A stretch of DNA of 60,180 nucleotides from Fastidiosipila sp. Its GTDB lineage: Bacteria > Bacillota > Clostridia > Saccharofermentanales > DTU023. The notes below the pieces were generated by a model. The model ran no database searches, was not told the DNA's origin, and worked only from the letters and a program-made list of their open reading frames with translations. A program made the translations under genes and the position numbers. The DNA lies in contig JAAZGO010000014.1 in the NCBI GenBank assembly GCA_012511175.1, positions 1-60,180 on the forward strand. Reading direction: 5' to 3'. Below, in pieces: positions 16,945 through 26,109 of the stretch (position 1 is its first letter; each line of letters starts with the position of its first letter).

Positions 16945-17937
16945 TTACAAAAACTCCTGGAGGATGGAGTCAGCAGGCACGAAGGATGGGTCAACAGCCG
17001 GCAGCTGCTCACAAACCCCCGACAGGCGGACCGCCTCATTGATGGCCCGTTTCAAATCTGAATGCCCCGATGGATTATTGGTGTAGGAAGAAGGGGGCAG
17101 CTCGCCCTTAAAGAACCGGTCAAGGGAGCGCTCAATCTCGATCCGTGCCATGGGACCGATCACCATGAACTCATAGAGCAGGATGGAGTTGATGTAGAAG
17201 TCCGCTGCTTCAAGGTAGGCAGGAATGAAGTCGCTTTCTGCCCGGTCGATCATGGGCCAGTAGTCGAGGGTGTCGATGGCTGTCGCTCCCCGGTGCCGGA
17301 CGTCACGGCTGATTCGCCTTAAAATCCGTATATCGCTTCCTGACAGCATGCGGCGGTCCGACAGGACGCGGGCATACGGCAGGATAAAGTAGCTGATTCG
17401 CCTTTCTTCGGGGATTTTTTCCATGATCACGCTGGAAAGCCCATGCAGCCCTTCCACGAGCAGAACATCATCATCCGTCAATTTCAGTTTTTTTTCGGGC
17501 AGGTAAAGCCGTTTCCTGGTCCTGAAATCGAAGGTTGGAATGGCAACCTCTTCATTTTGGAAAAGGCGCTCCAGGTCATTTCCCACCAACTCCAGGTCGA
17601 TGGTATCGATGGTCTCAAAATCAGGCCGGCCCTCCTCATCGTAACGGAGTCTTTCGGGCCGATAGTAGTCATCCAATTCAAGGTGATAAGTACGGAGTCC
17701 TGCGCCGGTCAGTCTTTTTGACATCAGCATGGAAGAGGTCGTCTTGCCCGAAGAGGTGGGGCCGGATACAAATATGGCCCGAATCCCGCGATTCTTCAAT
17801 ATCTGATCTGCAACCGCATCGATCTGGTCGGTAAATTGCTTTTCTGAACGGGTGACGAACTCACGGAATTTTGACCTGCCCAGGTTGCGCTCCAGATCTT
17901 CAACGGTCAGGACGATCAGGTCGGAGAATTCAGCCAT
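16945..17937 (-). CDS. uridine kinase-like P-loop nucleoside kinase, short form
   Basis: A 330-residue kinase of the uridine kinase/phosphoribulokinase family. Walker A FVSGPTSSGKTTSSM is near residue 57; LELDDYYRPERL and PDFETIDTIDLELV give the substrate region; VLLVEGLHGL is Walker B-like; LRRISRDVRHRGATA is the lid. Many Firmicute relatives are about 550 residues with an N-terminal TGS/ThrRS-like half. Here that half is missing and only about 45 residues precede the kinase. It lies three bases below the TPM gene, so probably in the lemA-TPM transcript. The substrate is not certain. Confidence 0.85.
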   Translation of the reverse strand: MAEFSDLIVLTVEDLERNLGRSKFREFVTRSEKQFTDQIDAVADQILKNRGIRAIFVSGPTSSGKTTSSMLMSKRLTGAGLRTYHLELDDYYRPERLRYDEEGRPDFETIDTIDLELVGNDLERLFQNEEVAIPTFDFRTRKRLYLPEKKLKLTDDDVLLVEGLHGLSSVIMEKIPEERRISYFILPYARVLSDRRMLSGSDIRILRRISRDVRHRGATAIDTLDYWPMIDRAESDFIPAYLEAADFYINSILLYEFMVIGPMARIEIERSLDRFFKGELPPSSYTNNPSGHSDLKRAINEAVRLSGVCEQLPAVDPSFVPADSILQEFL

Positions 17938-17940
17938 CGG

Positions 17941-18717
17941 TTACCATCCTCCCGATGCGCCGCCGCCACCGGACGATCCCCCGCCAAAACCCCCTCCAGA
18001 GGACCCGCCGCCGCCGGACCATCCGCCGCCCACCCAGGGGCCCCTGCCACCTGCCCCCGTCCGGAAACGGAAAAAACGGGAGAAATAGGACAGGACAAAG
18101 AAAAGGATCATGATGGCCCAGACGATGTACTCGAGTGGGGAATGTTCGTCCGTGCCGGAACCTGCATCAACAGGTACATAACCGTCCGCATCGACTTCCA
18201 GGCCGTACTCTTCAGCCACCCGTGTCACAATGGCATTAAAACCCTTGAGCACGCCTCCGTCGTAATCTTCTTCACGAAAATCCGGGGCAATGACCTGGCG
18301 GATAATCCTGTCCGCCACGCTGTCGGGAATGGCCCCCTCCAAGCCGTAGCCCACCTCGATTCGCAGTTTGCGGTCTTCTTTGGCGATCAGCAGAAGCACG
18401 CCGTTGTTCTTTGACCGGTCGCCGATTCCCCAGCTGCGGAAGATATCAAGCGCGGCGTCCTCCAGGCTATCGTCTCCCAGGCTTGGAATCATGCAGACAA
18501 CGATCTGGGCACCTGTGCCCGCGATCTGAGCGTTGACCTGACGGATGGTTTGGCGCGTCTGTACTGAAAGCGTTCCGGTCGAATCGAAGGCAAAATCGGC
18601 GCCCGGATTGGGAGGTACCCGAAAAGCCGTCAAAAAAGGCAGGGCAAGCAGAAACATGAGCGCCACGGCCACAGGCCGCAAGACGCCGCTTCTTCCGGCG
18701 TGCCTTTGCACCTTCAA
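17941..18717 (-). CDS. TPM-domain (DUF477) membrane protein with Gly-rich tail
   Basis: A 258-residue exported membrane protein. A signal/anchor segment (VALMFLLALPFLTAFRV, about 17-33) precedes the TPM_phosphatase domain (about 40-175), which contains IVVCMIPSLGDDSLEDAA, NNGVLLLIAKEDRKLRIEVG and YGLEGAIPDSVADRII. A second helix (EYIVWAIMILFFVLSYF) follows, then a Gly/Ser/Trp-rich cytosolic tail. Relatives are often paired with LemA, as here (21 bases apart). Proposed roles are in membrane-protein quality or photosystem repair; none is shown in this group. The start is TTG 18717, seven bases after GGAGGG. Confidence 0.9.
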   Translation of the reverse strand: MKVQRHAGRSGVLRPVAVALMFLLALPFLTAFRVPPNPGADFAFDSTGTLSVQTRQTIRQVNAQIAGTGAQIVVCMIPSLGDDSLEDAALDIFRSWGIGDRSKNNGVLLLIAKEDRKLRIEVGYGLEGAIPDSVADRIIRQVIAPDFREEDYDGGVLKGFNAIVTRVAEEYGLEVDADGYVPVDAGSGTDEHSPLEYIVWAIMILFFVLSYFSRFFRFRTGAGGRGPWVGGGWSGGGGSSGGGFGGGSSGGGGASGGW

Positions 18718-18738
18718 GGGCCTTCCCTCCGCTGCTGC

Positions 18739-19314
18739 TTAAAAACTGATGGTCGGAACGGTTTCCGTCCCCGGTTGCGCCTCAAACATCCCGCGGGTGT
18801 CGAAGCCGAACAGTTTGGCAAAGAAACTTCCCGGGAAGGTGCGGACCGACCGGTTATAGGAGGCCACAACATCATTGAAGTCGCGCCTTGCGACTGCGAT
18901 CCGGTTCTCAGTTCCCGCCAGTTCTGCCTGCAGGGCGAGAAAGTTTTCATTGGCCTTCAAGTCGGGATAGGCTTCCACCACCACATTGATGGCACGCTGA
19001 AAATCCTGGTCCACTTGCTGGTACTCCTCGGGAGTTGCCGCCTCGTTATAACGGGATCGCATCCCGGTGATTTCCATTAAAACGCTTTCTTCATGCGCGG
19101 CATAACCCTTGACGGTCTCGACCAGATTGGGAATCAGATCACCCCTGCGCTGATACTGCGTCTGCACCTGGGCCCAGGCCTGGTTGATCGACTCATCGGC
19201 CCGGACAAAGCGGTTGTGGTAGGAGATGAAGACGGCCGCCACCGCGATGACAATCGCAAGGACAGCGATAAGGACTTTCATCCCTGTTTTCAGTCCGGTC
19301 TTTTTTTCTGGCAT
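18739..19314 (-). CDS. lemA: LemA-family protein
   Basis: A 191-residue LemA protein: one N-terminal transmembrane helix (MKVLIAVLAIVIAVAAVFI, about residues 12-30) then a long helical domain with the family signatures QAWAQVQTQYQRRGDLIPNL, VETVKGYAAHEE and NENFLALQAELAGTENRI, and ending FDTRGMFEAQPGTETVPTI. Its biochemical role is unknown. The TPM gene follows directly, a very common pairing that suggests a joint envelope function. AGGAGGG precedes the ATG. Confidence 0.93.
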   Translation of the reverse strand: MPEKKTGLKTGMKVLIAVLAIVIAVAAVFISYHNRFVRADESINQAWAQVQTQYQRRGDLIPNLVETVKGYAAHEESVLMEITGMRSRYNEAATPEEYQQVDQDFQRAINVVVEAYPDLKANENFLALQAELAGTENRIAVARRDFNDVVASYNRSVRTFPGSFFAKLFGFDTRGMFEAQPGTETVPTISF

Positions 19315-19379
19315 AAAACCCTCCTGTGAGATCGCCTCTCACTGGCTTATTGCTTGACGACACCCTGTCGATCAGCATC

Positions 19380-20024
19380 TTAACCCTGATCCTCTTCAGC
19401 ACTGCTTGTTGGCGTGACCGTGTCGCTGGTGGTCGTTTCGGTGCTGCTCTCAGCAGTCGCGGATGGGGCTTCAGTACTTTGCTCCGTTTCAGAGATCTGG
19501 ACGGTAGTCGTACTGGATGTTTCATCAACGGTAAGCATGGTGATGCTGGTTTCATTTTCCGTCACCGGCTCCGTTGCCGTCGTTTCCAAGGTGACATTGC
19601 CCGGCGCCTGTGGCGGGGGAGCAGGGACTCTGGGAACAGGCGGCAGGTCGCCGATATCCTCGAACTCGTCCTCCGGCAAGGCATCCCCGCCTTCTTCATT
19701 ATCTTTATCTTCGGCTTCGTTTTCCTCTTCCCCCGGGGCACCCGTCGGAAGTGAGTGGTAGGGAAAGATCTCGTAGTCCGGCCGGTCTCCCGTCTCATTC
19801 GTGCCCAGGATCTGACTGATACGGCCCTTGATCAGGAAGGCGAAAACAATGATAAAAATCAGGGCGAGTCCCACGGCCGACAGGTAGACTATCTTGAACC
19901 GTACAAGGATCGGAGCTTTCCTGGATTTGTGCCCCGGCCGTGGCTTCCGGTTCTTCCCTATCCTGTCATTTGCGGCCGCCCGCCGGGGGCGGAAGTCCTT
20001 TCCCGATCCATGGTTCCCGTCCAC
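19380..20024 (-). CDS. single-pass membrane protein with Thr/Ser/Glu-rich extracellular tail
   Basis: A 214-residue protein not recognised by family. A basic N terminus (about 1-40, rich in Arg/Lys) leads into one transmembrane helix (IVYLSAVGLALIFIIVFAFLI, split around residues 46-66). Then come an acidic stretch (EEENEAEDKDNEEGG), a Pro-rich turn and a long Thr/Ser/Glu-rich tail. Charge suggests an inside-N topology with the tail outside. It lacks enzymatic motifs and could be a wall-spanning or septal protein. GTG 20024 follows GGAGG by about eight bases. It lies upstream of lemA on the same strand. Confidence 0.65.
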   Translation of the reverse strand: MDGNHGSGKDFRPRRAAANDRIGKNRKPRPGHKSRKAPILVRFKIVYLSAVGLALIFIIVFAFLIKGRISQILGTNETGDRPDYEIFPYHSLPTGAPGEEENEAEDKDNEEGGDALPEDEFEDIGDLPPVPRVPAPPPQAPGNVTLETTATEPVTENETSITMLTVDETSSTTTVQISETEQSTEAPSATAESSTETTTSDTVTPTSSAEEDQG

Positions 20025-20076
20025 AATTCACTCCTCCAGGGTCGCAACGCCGGTATTTTGTACGCTTATGATGTTA

Positions 20077-20850
20077 TCACAATCCACCTCTTCCTGACGC
20101 CTTTGAGGGGGCTGTAAAAATCCGGCGCCGGATTTCCTGGTGCAGACTGTCACCTCCAGATCTCTGATGCAGGGAGTCCTTCCTTTCCCCCCGGCCTCCT
20201 GGGGAAGCAAGCTGGATCGGCGGCCACAGGGTCGAGGGCGGTCCAGGGGAAAGCACGTAGATCCTGTCGGACAAGGCCATGGCCTCCTCGATGTCGTGCG
20301 TGATCAGAAGAATTGAAAAGCCGAGCTTTTCCTTGTGTTCCAGCAGCCATTCATACAACTGGCCCCGTGTGATGGCGTCAAGGCCCGTAAAGGGTTCATC
20401 AAGGAGCATTAAAGCAGGTGAATACAGGTAGGTGCGCAAAAAGGCTGCCCGCCGGCGCTGGCCGCCCGACAGCCTGGCGGGATAGCGGAATTCCAGGCCT
20501 TTGAGCCCGAATATTCCAAAATAACCCGCGGCCTTCTCCCTTGCGGCCTGCTTGCCTTGGCCGGCAAGCACATAGGGCAGGGCGACATTATCGATCAGCC
20601 GCTTCCAGGGCAGCAGCATGTCTTTCTGAAGCATGTAGCCAATCCGAGTCCCGCGGACAATGCTTCCCCCCGCGTCCGGGTCAAGGCCGGTCAGGATGTT
20701 GAACAAGGTGGTTTTGCCGGTACCGCTTTGACCGAGAATGGAAACCAGTTCACCCTGGCGGAGCTCAAGGTCAATGTCGTAGAGAATCAGCTGGGAGCCG
20801 TAACGTTTTTCCAGATTCTCGCAGGAAAGGACGATGTCGCTCTTATTCAT
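20077..20850 (-). CDS. thiZ: ABC transporter ATP-binding protein, thiamine-precursor uptake
   Basis: A 257-residue ATPase of the SsuB/ThiZ group. Walker A ILGQSGTGKTTLFNIL is near residue 36, the Q-loop is GYMLQKDMLLPWK, the signature is RLSGGQRRRAAFLRTYL, Walker B is LMLLDEPFTGLD, and the switch His lies in LLITHDIEEAM. The C-terminal 50 residues are Ser/Arg/Gly-rich and look poorly conserved. ATG overlaps the thiY stop (ATGA). A TPP riboswitch controls the operon, so it probably powers uptake of a thiamine pyrimidine precursor. Confidence 0.88.
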   Translation of the reverse strand: MNKSDIVLSCENLEKRYGSQLILYDIDLELRQGELVSILGQSGTGKTTLFNILTGLDPDAGGSIVRGTRIGYMLQKDMLLPWKRLIDNVALPYVLAGQGKQAAREKAAGYFGIFGLKGLEFRYPARLSGGQRRRAAFLRTYLYSPALMLLDEPFTGLDAITRGQLYEWLLEHKEKLGFSILLITHDIEEAMALSDRIYVLSPGPPSTLWPPIQLASPGGRGERKDSLHQRSGGDSLHQEIRRRIFTAPSKASGRGGL

Positions 20851-21836
20851 GGCGTTTCGCCTGCCAGGAAAGAACAGTCAAAAGCCTGCTCTGCATCCGC
20901 GGCCTGCTCGAGCAGGCCCCGCTCTTTCATCCAGCTTGCGAACCGGATCCAGGTCTCGCTCCGCATGATGCCCCAGTAGGGCGCCTCATCAATGTAGCGT
21001 GGGTTCAGGTAGAGCTGGCTCGCCATCAGAAGATCCCGGTTCAGGCCCGGGGCCGCTTCCAGAAGACTGTCAACTGCCGCCTGTGGATCCTCCATGGCCT
21101 CCAGGTAACCCTGAGCCGTCGCTTTCAGGAAGCGGCGGATGAGGTCGGGCTTCTCCCGGATCATTTTCTCACTTGTGATGATGACAGGCGAATAGAAGTC
21201 GAGATCCGCTTCAATGGCCTGTAAAGGAATAAAATTGATGGGATAATCTTCCAGTTCGCAGTTGATCCCGTCCCAGCCGTAATAGATCCAGGCGAAGTCG
21301 GCCTCCAGCTCCATGCTGGCCATGAAGTTGCCTGCCGACTGGTTGATGATGGTCACCTTGTTAAAGTCAGCACCCTCTTTCTCCATCAGGGTTCGGATGA
21401 AGGCCAGTTCCAACTCCGTCCCCCAGCCGCTGTAACGCTTTCCTTCAAAATCCCCCGGTGATCGAATGCCCCGGTCAAGGGGAGAGGCAAAGCCTGATGT
21501 GTTGCGTTGAATGACGGCAGCAAGGGCGACGATGGGAATGCCGGCATCCGATGCGCGTGCCTGAAGCACCTGTTCCTGGGCAGCCATGCCAAATTCCGCC
21601 GACCCTCCCGCCACCATTTCAATGAAATCCATGTCCGATTCACGGAATTCGATTGCAATTCCTTCCCGGGCATAGAAGCCGCGGTCGCGTGCCAGAAACA
21701 GGCCCGAGTGGTTGGTGTTGGGCGTCCAGTCAAGAGCAAATGTAATTTGATCCCTTGCTCCCGGCTTGCCGGGCCGGCAGGCCGCCACAAGGATAAGGAG
21801 GCAGAGAAAGGGGATCAGCAGGACAGGCCTCTTCAT
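20847..21836 (-). CDS. thiY: ABC transporter substrate-binding lipoprotein, thiamine-precursor uptake
   Basis: A 329-residue lipoprotein of the NMT1/THI5-like binding family. The lipobox is LILVAAC with Cys20. The mature part begins with the ThiY hallmark ITFALDWTPNTNHSGLFLAR, followed by GFYAREGIAIEF and MVAGGSAEFGMAAQEQVLQA. These bind formyl-aminopyrimidine or HMP in known members; the exact ligand here is inferred from the riboswitch. Both ends overlap neighbours by ATGA. Confidence 0.9.
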   Translation of the reverse strand: MKRPVLLIPFLCLLILVAACRPGKPGARDQITFALDWTPNTNHSGLFLARDRGFYAREGIAIEFRESDMDFIEMVAGGSAEFGMAAQEQVLQARASDAGIPIVALAAVIQRNTSGFASPLDRGIRSPGDFEGKRYSGWGTELELAFIRTLMEKEGADFNKVTIINQSAGNFMASMELEADFAWIYYGWDGINCELEDYPINFIPLQAIEADLDFYSPVIITSEKMIREKPDLIRRFLKATAQGYLEAMEDPQAAVDSLLEAAPGLNRDLLMASQLYLNPRYIDEAPYWGIMRSETWIRFASWMKERGLLEQAADAEQAFDCSFLAGETP

Positions 21837-22663
21837 GAAATCGGCCGCCTTTCAGCCTTGCCGGCCGGGACTTCCCGCCAGGGCATGGCAAAGCGTTCAG
21901 CCAGGAGGGCCAGGCTGTAAAAGATCAAACTCAGGGCGACAATCCATAAAATGGAAGCAAACATGGCACTGTAGCGGAAGGATCGCTTCATCCGGAGCAT
22001 GTAGATTCCAATTCCTTCACCGCCGCCGGCCCACTCGGCCAGAACGGCCGCCATCACACAATAGGTTGACGAAATTCGGACACCGGAAAAAAAGGAGGGC
22101 AGACTGGCAGGAAATTTCACATGCTTCATGACCTCCGCCCTTGAGGCACCCATGGTATGCATCATGCGCAGAAGATCAACATCGACGCTCCTCAGACCTT
22201 GAAGCAGGCTGATGGTAATGGGGAAGAAACAGACCAGGATGACCACAAAAAGCCTGGCTGCGTCACCGTATCCAAAAATGAGGACAACGACCGGCGTGAT
22301 GACCAGGGTCGGAATGGTCTGTGAGATGACGATGAAGGGGTAGGCCGTATCGGACAGCAGTTTGAAACGATCCATCAGGAGTGCGAATGCTGTTCCCGTA
22401 AAAGCACTGAGCAAAAAGCCAAGTGATGCGATGCGAAGCGTGTGGATGGCCTGCCTGCTCATGATCGGAAAGTCTTCCACGAGTGACCGCCCGACTTGGC
22501 CCGGAGCAGGCAAAACATAGTGGCGGATCAGGCCTGCATCTGCTGACAGCTGGAAAACCCCGAGCAGGACGATCACCAGGAGAATGGGCGGCAGAAAGCG
22601 CCGCGCCAGCTGCTTGGCCGCTCTTCTACGATCGATGCGCTTGTCAGCCGGAAATAAAGGCAA
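21833..22663 (-). CDS. thiX: ABC transporter permease, thiamine-precursor uptake
   Basis: A 276-residue permease of the BPD_transp_1 type with about six helices. The coupling-helix EAA-type motif, LRMMHTMGASRAEVMKHVKF, precedes PASLPSFFSGVRIS. The start is TTG 22663, placed by GGAGGGAG six bases upstream; this ribosome site lies in the 3' edge of the TPP aptamer. It is first gene of thiX-thiY-thiZ. Confidence 0.9.
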   Translation of the reverse strand: MPLFPADKRIDRRRAAKQLARRFLPPILLVIVLLGVFQLSADAGLIRHYVLPAPGQVGRSLVEDFPIMSRQAIHTLRIASLGFLLSAFTGTAFALLMDRFKLLSDTAYPFIVISQTIPTLVITPVVVLIFGYGDAARLFVVILVCFFPITISLLQGLRSVDVDLLRMMHTMGASRAEVMKHVKFPASLPSFFSGVRISSTYCVMAAVLAEWAGGGEGIGIYMLRMKRSFRYSAMFASILWIVALSLIFYSLALLAERFAMPWREVPAGKAERRPIS

Positions 22664-22668
22664 ATCCC

Positions 22669-22750
22669 GCTCCCTCCGCCGGCATGATCCGGATCAGGTT
22701 CAAGGGTCGACTCTCGTCCTCTCAGCCGCCTGCGGGCGACTCCCCTGCTT
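22669..22750 (-). promoter_or_regulatory. TPP riboswitch (THI element)
   Basis: The minus strand shows GGGGAGTCG, GGCTGAGAGGA, ACCCTTGAACCTGATC, GGATCATGCCGGCGGAGGGA, the conserved thi-box segments in order. The ribosome site of thiX (22670-22677) is inside the conserved 3' strand, so thiamine pyrophosphate binding should hide it. No terminator hairpin separates aptamer and start. Control is therefore probably translational, unlike the ribU switch. Confidence 0.95.
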
Positions 22751-22755
22751 GTCTG

Positions 22756-22784
22756 ATTATAGTCGGCCCTCTTCCCATTGTCAA
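22756..22784 (-). promoter_or_regulatory. consensus sigma-A promoter of thiXYZ
   Basis: TTGACA (22779-22784) and TATAAT (22756-22761) are separated by exactly 17 bases on the minus strand, both perfect consensus. Transcription should begin near 22749, at the 5' edge of the TPP aptamer. Confidence 0.93.
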
Positions 22785-22804
22785 AAAAGAGCCGCGCTTT
22801 CCTT

Positions 22805-23431
22805 TTAAGTATTTTTCATGATGACATGCTCGATGGTCTGGCTGACGGCCTCAAAATCGTCGCAGCAGCCTTCAAGCCGCCTGAAAACCTCAGTCCAGGC
22901 GATGACCTGGACCGGGTCGCCGCCTTCCTCATAAAGGCGGCGGATGCAGCGGACATAGACGGCATCCCCCTCTTCTTCCAGGTCGTTAATTTCGATAATG
23001 AAATGCCGGATGTCATTGGATTTGCGAAAATCCCCAAATTCGCGCATTATTCCGGCCAGCGCCAGGGAACAGGCCATGATGATCCTGCTGAATTCCAGGG
23101 CCTCCTCACGCAGCCCGGTGACATTGAACATATAAAGCCGCATGAGAACATCTTCAATTGAGTCAGTGACATCATCAATCATATTGGCTATTTCGAAAAT
23201 ATCCTGGCGTTCGATTGGAGTGATGAACTCACGCGCCAGCTTCCTGTTGAGATCATGCAGAGCCAGGTCGGCCGAATGCTCGATATCATGCATCTTCTCA
23301 AGTGAAGATGCCAGCCCCTCCGGTTTGTAGTCTTCCAGGGAAGCCGCCAGGAAGTCTGCCGCCCTCTTTGTGTAGGCAGCCAGATCTTCCAGCAGTTCGA
23401 AATAGTTGCTTTTCTTTTTTTTCCCAAACAT
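22805..23431 (-). CDS. PhoU-like Pit accessory protein (DUF47)
   Basis: A 208-residue all-helical protein of the DUF47/TIGR00153 group. It has the duplicated metal-binding signatures EKMHDIEHSADLALHDL (E/D-rich) and EIANMIDDVTDSIED, and later EINDLEEEGDAVYVRCIRRL. These proteins sit next to Pit phosphate permeases and are thought to modulate them. It lies just downstream of pit (12 bases). ATG 23431 with GAGGTG six bases upstream is preferred over a GTG three codons earlier. Confidence 0.92.
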   Translation of the reverse strand: MFGKKKKSNYFELLEDLAAYTKRAADFLAASLEDYKPEGLASSLEKMHDIEHSADLALHDLNRKLAREFITPIERQDIFEIANMIDDVTDSIEDVLMRLYMFNVTGLREEALEFSRIIMACSLALAGIMREFGDFRKSNDIRHFIIEINDLEEEGDAVYVRCIRRLYEEGGDPVQVIAWTEVFRRLEGCCDDFEAVSQTIEHVIMKNT

Positions 23432-23443
23432 AGGATTCACCTC

Positions 23444-24496
23444 TCAAAAAATGGCCGTAAACAACTTGGTCATGCCGTAGCCGATCAGGCCGCAACAGGG
23501 GAAGGTCAAAATCCAGCTCATGACCATATCACCGACAATTCCCCATTTGACCGATGACAAGCGGCCGGAGGCACCTACCCCGATGATGGCGGTCGTCTTG
23601 GTGTGGGTTGTGCTGACAGGAAGCCCCAGCAGCTGCGCCGCCAAAAGGCTGGCGCTGGCCCCGAGATCTGCCGCAAAACCCTGGTAGGGTTCCAGTTTGA
23701 CCATGTCCATGCCGACCGACTTGATAATACGGTAACCGCCCACCGAAGTCCCCAGCGCCATGACAAGCGAACAGAGGATCATCATCCAGACAGGAACCAG
23801 AAATGTTTGGGCCTCTGTTTGACCTCGATTGAGAAAGATACCAATCATAAAGACTGCCATAAATTTCTGGCCGTCCTGGGCTCCGTGCATGAAGGCCATG
23901 CCCGCAGCCGCTCCGATCTGTGCCTTGCGGAAAACATGGGCCAGGTTGCGCCGGTCACGCCCGCCGAACAAGGCAGCTAGAAGGCGGGTGGTGACAAAAC
24001 CCGACATGAAACCCAGGACCGATGACAGGAGCAATCCGTAGATCACCTTGATCCATTCAGATCCGTTGATGCCTGAAAAGCTGTTGTGGAGGGCGATAGC
24101 CGCGCCCGACAAACCCGCGATCAGGGCATGGCTCTCGCTTGTCGGTATCCCCAATCGGGAGGCCGCCGTTGCCCAGACAACGATGGCGAACATACCGGCG
24201 CAAAGACCGACAATACTGGCGTGGGCGTCATGACCAAAGTCGACCATATTGAAAATGGTCTCAGCCACCGTGGCATTGAGCATGGTCATGAGGAAGACAC
24301 CTAGAAAATTCATGACGGCCGCAAGGACAATGGCCGCGCGCACAGAGATGGCCCGGGTCGATACGGCAGTCGCTATGGCGTTTGGCGCATCAGTCCAGCC
24401 ATTGACCAGAATCACGCCCAGGGTCAGCAGCGTGGTGACGGCAAGCAAGGGATTGGATGCGACATCGCGCACAAATGAAAGAAAATCAATCGCCAT
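23444..24496 (-). CDS. pit: inorganic phosphate transporter, Pit family
   Basis: A 350-residue low-affinity phosphate permease with about ten helices. The two PiT signatures are present: ILVNGWTDAPNAIATAVSTR near residue 29 and GLPVSTTHTKTTAIIGVGAS near residue 290, plus IPTSESHALIAGLSGAA. Followed by its DUF47 partner, so phosphate uptake is the expected role. Confidence 0.93.
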   Translation of the reverse strand: MAIDFLSFVRDVASNPLLAVTTLLTLGVILVNGWTDAPNAIATAVSTRAISVRAAIVLAAVMNFLGVFLMTMLNATVAETIFNMVDFGHDAHASIVGLCAGMFAIVVWATAASRLGIPTSESHALIAGLSGAAIALHNSFSGINGSEWIKVIYGLLLSSVLGFMSGFVTTRLLAALFGGRDRRNLAHVFRKAQIGAAAGMAFMHGAQDGQKFMAVFMIGIFLNRGQTEAQTFLVPVWMMILCSLVMALGTSVGGYRIIKSVGMDMVKLEPYQGFAADLGASASLLAAQLLGLPVSTTHTKTTAIIGVGASGRLSSVKWGIVGDMVMSWILTFPCCGLIGYGMTKLFTAIF

Positions 24497-24525
24497 CTTA
24501 CTCTGCCGTGCTGAAAGCCCCGCTC

Positions 24526-26109
24526 CTAGAGGGTGGAGTTATTGGCGTTGTCGCGCTTGGGCATTCCGCCCCGCATGGCATCGAAAAGCGATTTGTCAGC
24601 CATGGAAACATTGATGGACGAAATAAACTGATCGTTGCTTCGCGTCTTCATCAGGAGATTGAGCATGGTCTCTGTCACCGCCGCCGTCTCCAGCTGGGAG
24701 AATGTCTTCCTCAGGATCCAGATGGCGTCGAGCTCTTTTTCGGACAGCAGCAGTTCCTCGCGCCGGGTGCCCGATCGCGTGATATCGATGGCCGGGAAGA
24801 TCCGTTTGTCCGCCAGCTTGCGGTCTAAAATGACCTCCATGTTGCCCGTCCCCTTGAACTCCTCGAAAATCACCTCATCCATCCGCGAACCCGTCTCGAT
24901 CAGGGCAGTCGCGATGATGGTCAGACTCCCGCCGTGCTCGATGTTGCGGGCAGCGCCGAAAAAGCGTTTGGGGCCATAAAGGGCGCCGGGATCCAGACCG
25001 CCCGACAGTGTCCTGCCGGTCGGGTTGATGGTCAGGTTATAGGCGCGTCCCATCCGGGTAATACTGTCAAGGAGAATAACCACGTCGTGGCCAAGCTCAA
25101 CCAGGCGCATGGCCCGCTCCAGGACAAGCTCCGTGATCCTCACGTGATTTTCCGGCGTTTTGTCAAAAGTGGAATAGACAACTTCCCCCTCGATCGACCG
25201 CTGCATATCGGTCACTTCCTCGGGCCGTTCATCAATCAGGAGAACAATCAGTTTGGTCTCAGGGCTGTTGATGGTAATGGCGTTGGCGATCTTTTGCAAA
25301 AGGATGGTTTTGCCGGCCTTGGGCGGAGAAACGATCATGCCGCGCTGCCCTTTGCCGATGGGGCAGACCAGATCGATGACCCGTGTCGAAAGTTCCTCAC
25401 GGACGGTTTCAAGCGTATAGCGTTCCCTGGGATAAATGGGCGTCAGCCGGTCAAAATGGGGCCGGCGAATCATCTTCTCGGGTGCCTCCCCGTTGACTTC
25501 GCGGATGTAAAAAAGTGCCCGGTAGCGGTCATTGTCACGCTGCTGCCTGACCGGACCAGTCACCAGATCACCTGTCCGCAGCCCAAAGCGCCTGACATAT
25601 TGAGGAGGCACGTAAATATCCCTGCTGCTCTGAATGTAGTTTTCAATCCGCAAAAAGCCATAACCCTCCGGCATGACTTCAAGGACCCCGGTCATCAGTT
25701 CCTGCGTTTCGACTTGCTTTTCAGCCTCGCCTTCTTCCGGCGCCGCGGCGTCATCCATGACCGCTTCGTCCGGAGGAGGGGGGTCCACGAGCTCGGTATC
25801 TTCCTTTTCAGCCGGGGGAGCCGAAGCATTCTTCTTCCTGGGTGTCACTTTTGTCGCTTTCCGGGCCGGCGTTTTCCTGCCGGCAGGCGGAGACTCGACT
25901 GATTCTTTTTCTTCCCCCGCCTTCTGCGGTCCGCCCGGACCTGTATCTTCAGGCACCGCCAGTTCAGACTCTTCCTCCATGCGTGTCAGGAAGTCGATCA
26001 GCTGCTGCTTGGTCATCCTGCTTGTATCCGCCGGCGTCAAGAGGCCTGATATATGGGCAATTTCCGAAAGGTCTTTTTTTGTTTTCCCGCGAATATCAGG
26101 TAATGCCAT
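24526..26109 (-). CDS. rho: transcription termination factor Rho
   Basis: A 527-residue hexameric RNA helicase that ends transcription. Rho_N domain (residues 1-45, [17 protein letters not shown]) is followed by an insertion of roughly 85 residues rich in Glu, Pro, Ala and Lys. The cold-shock RNA-binding domain ([19 protein letters not shown]) follows at about 145. In the ATPase core, Walker [31 protein letters not shown] and the Q/R-loop region are intact. The insertion makes it longer than E. coli Rho (419), a known feature of several phyla. AGAGGA lies seven bases before the ATG. The preceding 245 bases to mreB show no feature. Confidence 0.96.
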   Translation of the reverse strand: MALPDIRGKTKKDLSEIAHISGLLTPADTSRMTKQQLIDFLTRMEEESELAVPEDTGPGGPQKAGEEKESVESPPAGRKTPARKATKVTPRKKNASAPPAEKEDTELVDPPPPDEAVMDDAAAPEEGEAEKQVETQELMTGVLEVMPEGYGFLRIENYIQSSRDIYVPPQYVRRFGLRTGDLVTGPVRQQRDNDRYRALFYIREVNGEAPEKMIRRPHFDRLTPIYPRERYTLETVREELSTRVIDLVCPIGKGQRGMIVSPPKAGKTILLQKIANAITINSPETKLIVLLIDERPEEVTDMQRSIEGEVVYSTFDKTPENHVRITELVLERAMRLVELGHDVVILLDSITRMGRAYNLTINPTGRTLSGGLDPGALYGPKRFFGAARNIEHGGSLTIIATALIETGSRMDEVIFEEFKGTGNMEVILDRKLADKRIFPAIDITRSGTRREELLLSEKELDAIWILRKTFSQLETAAVTETMLNLLMKTRSNDQFISSINVSMADKSLFDAMRGGMPKRDNANNSTL

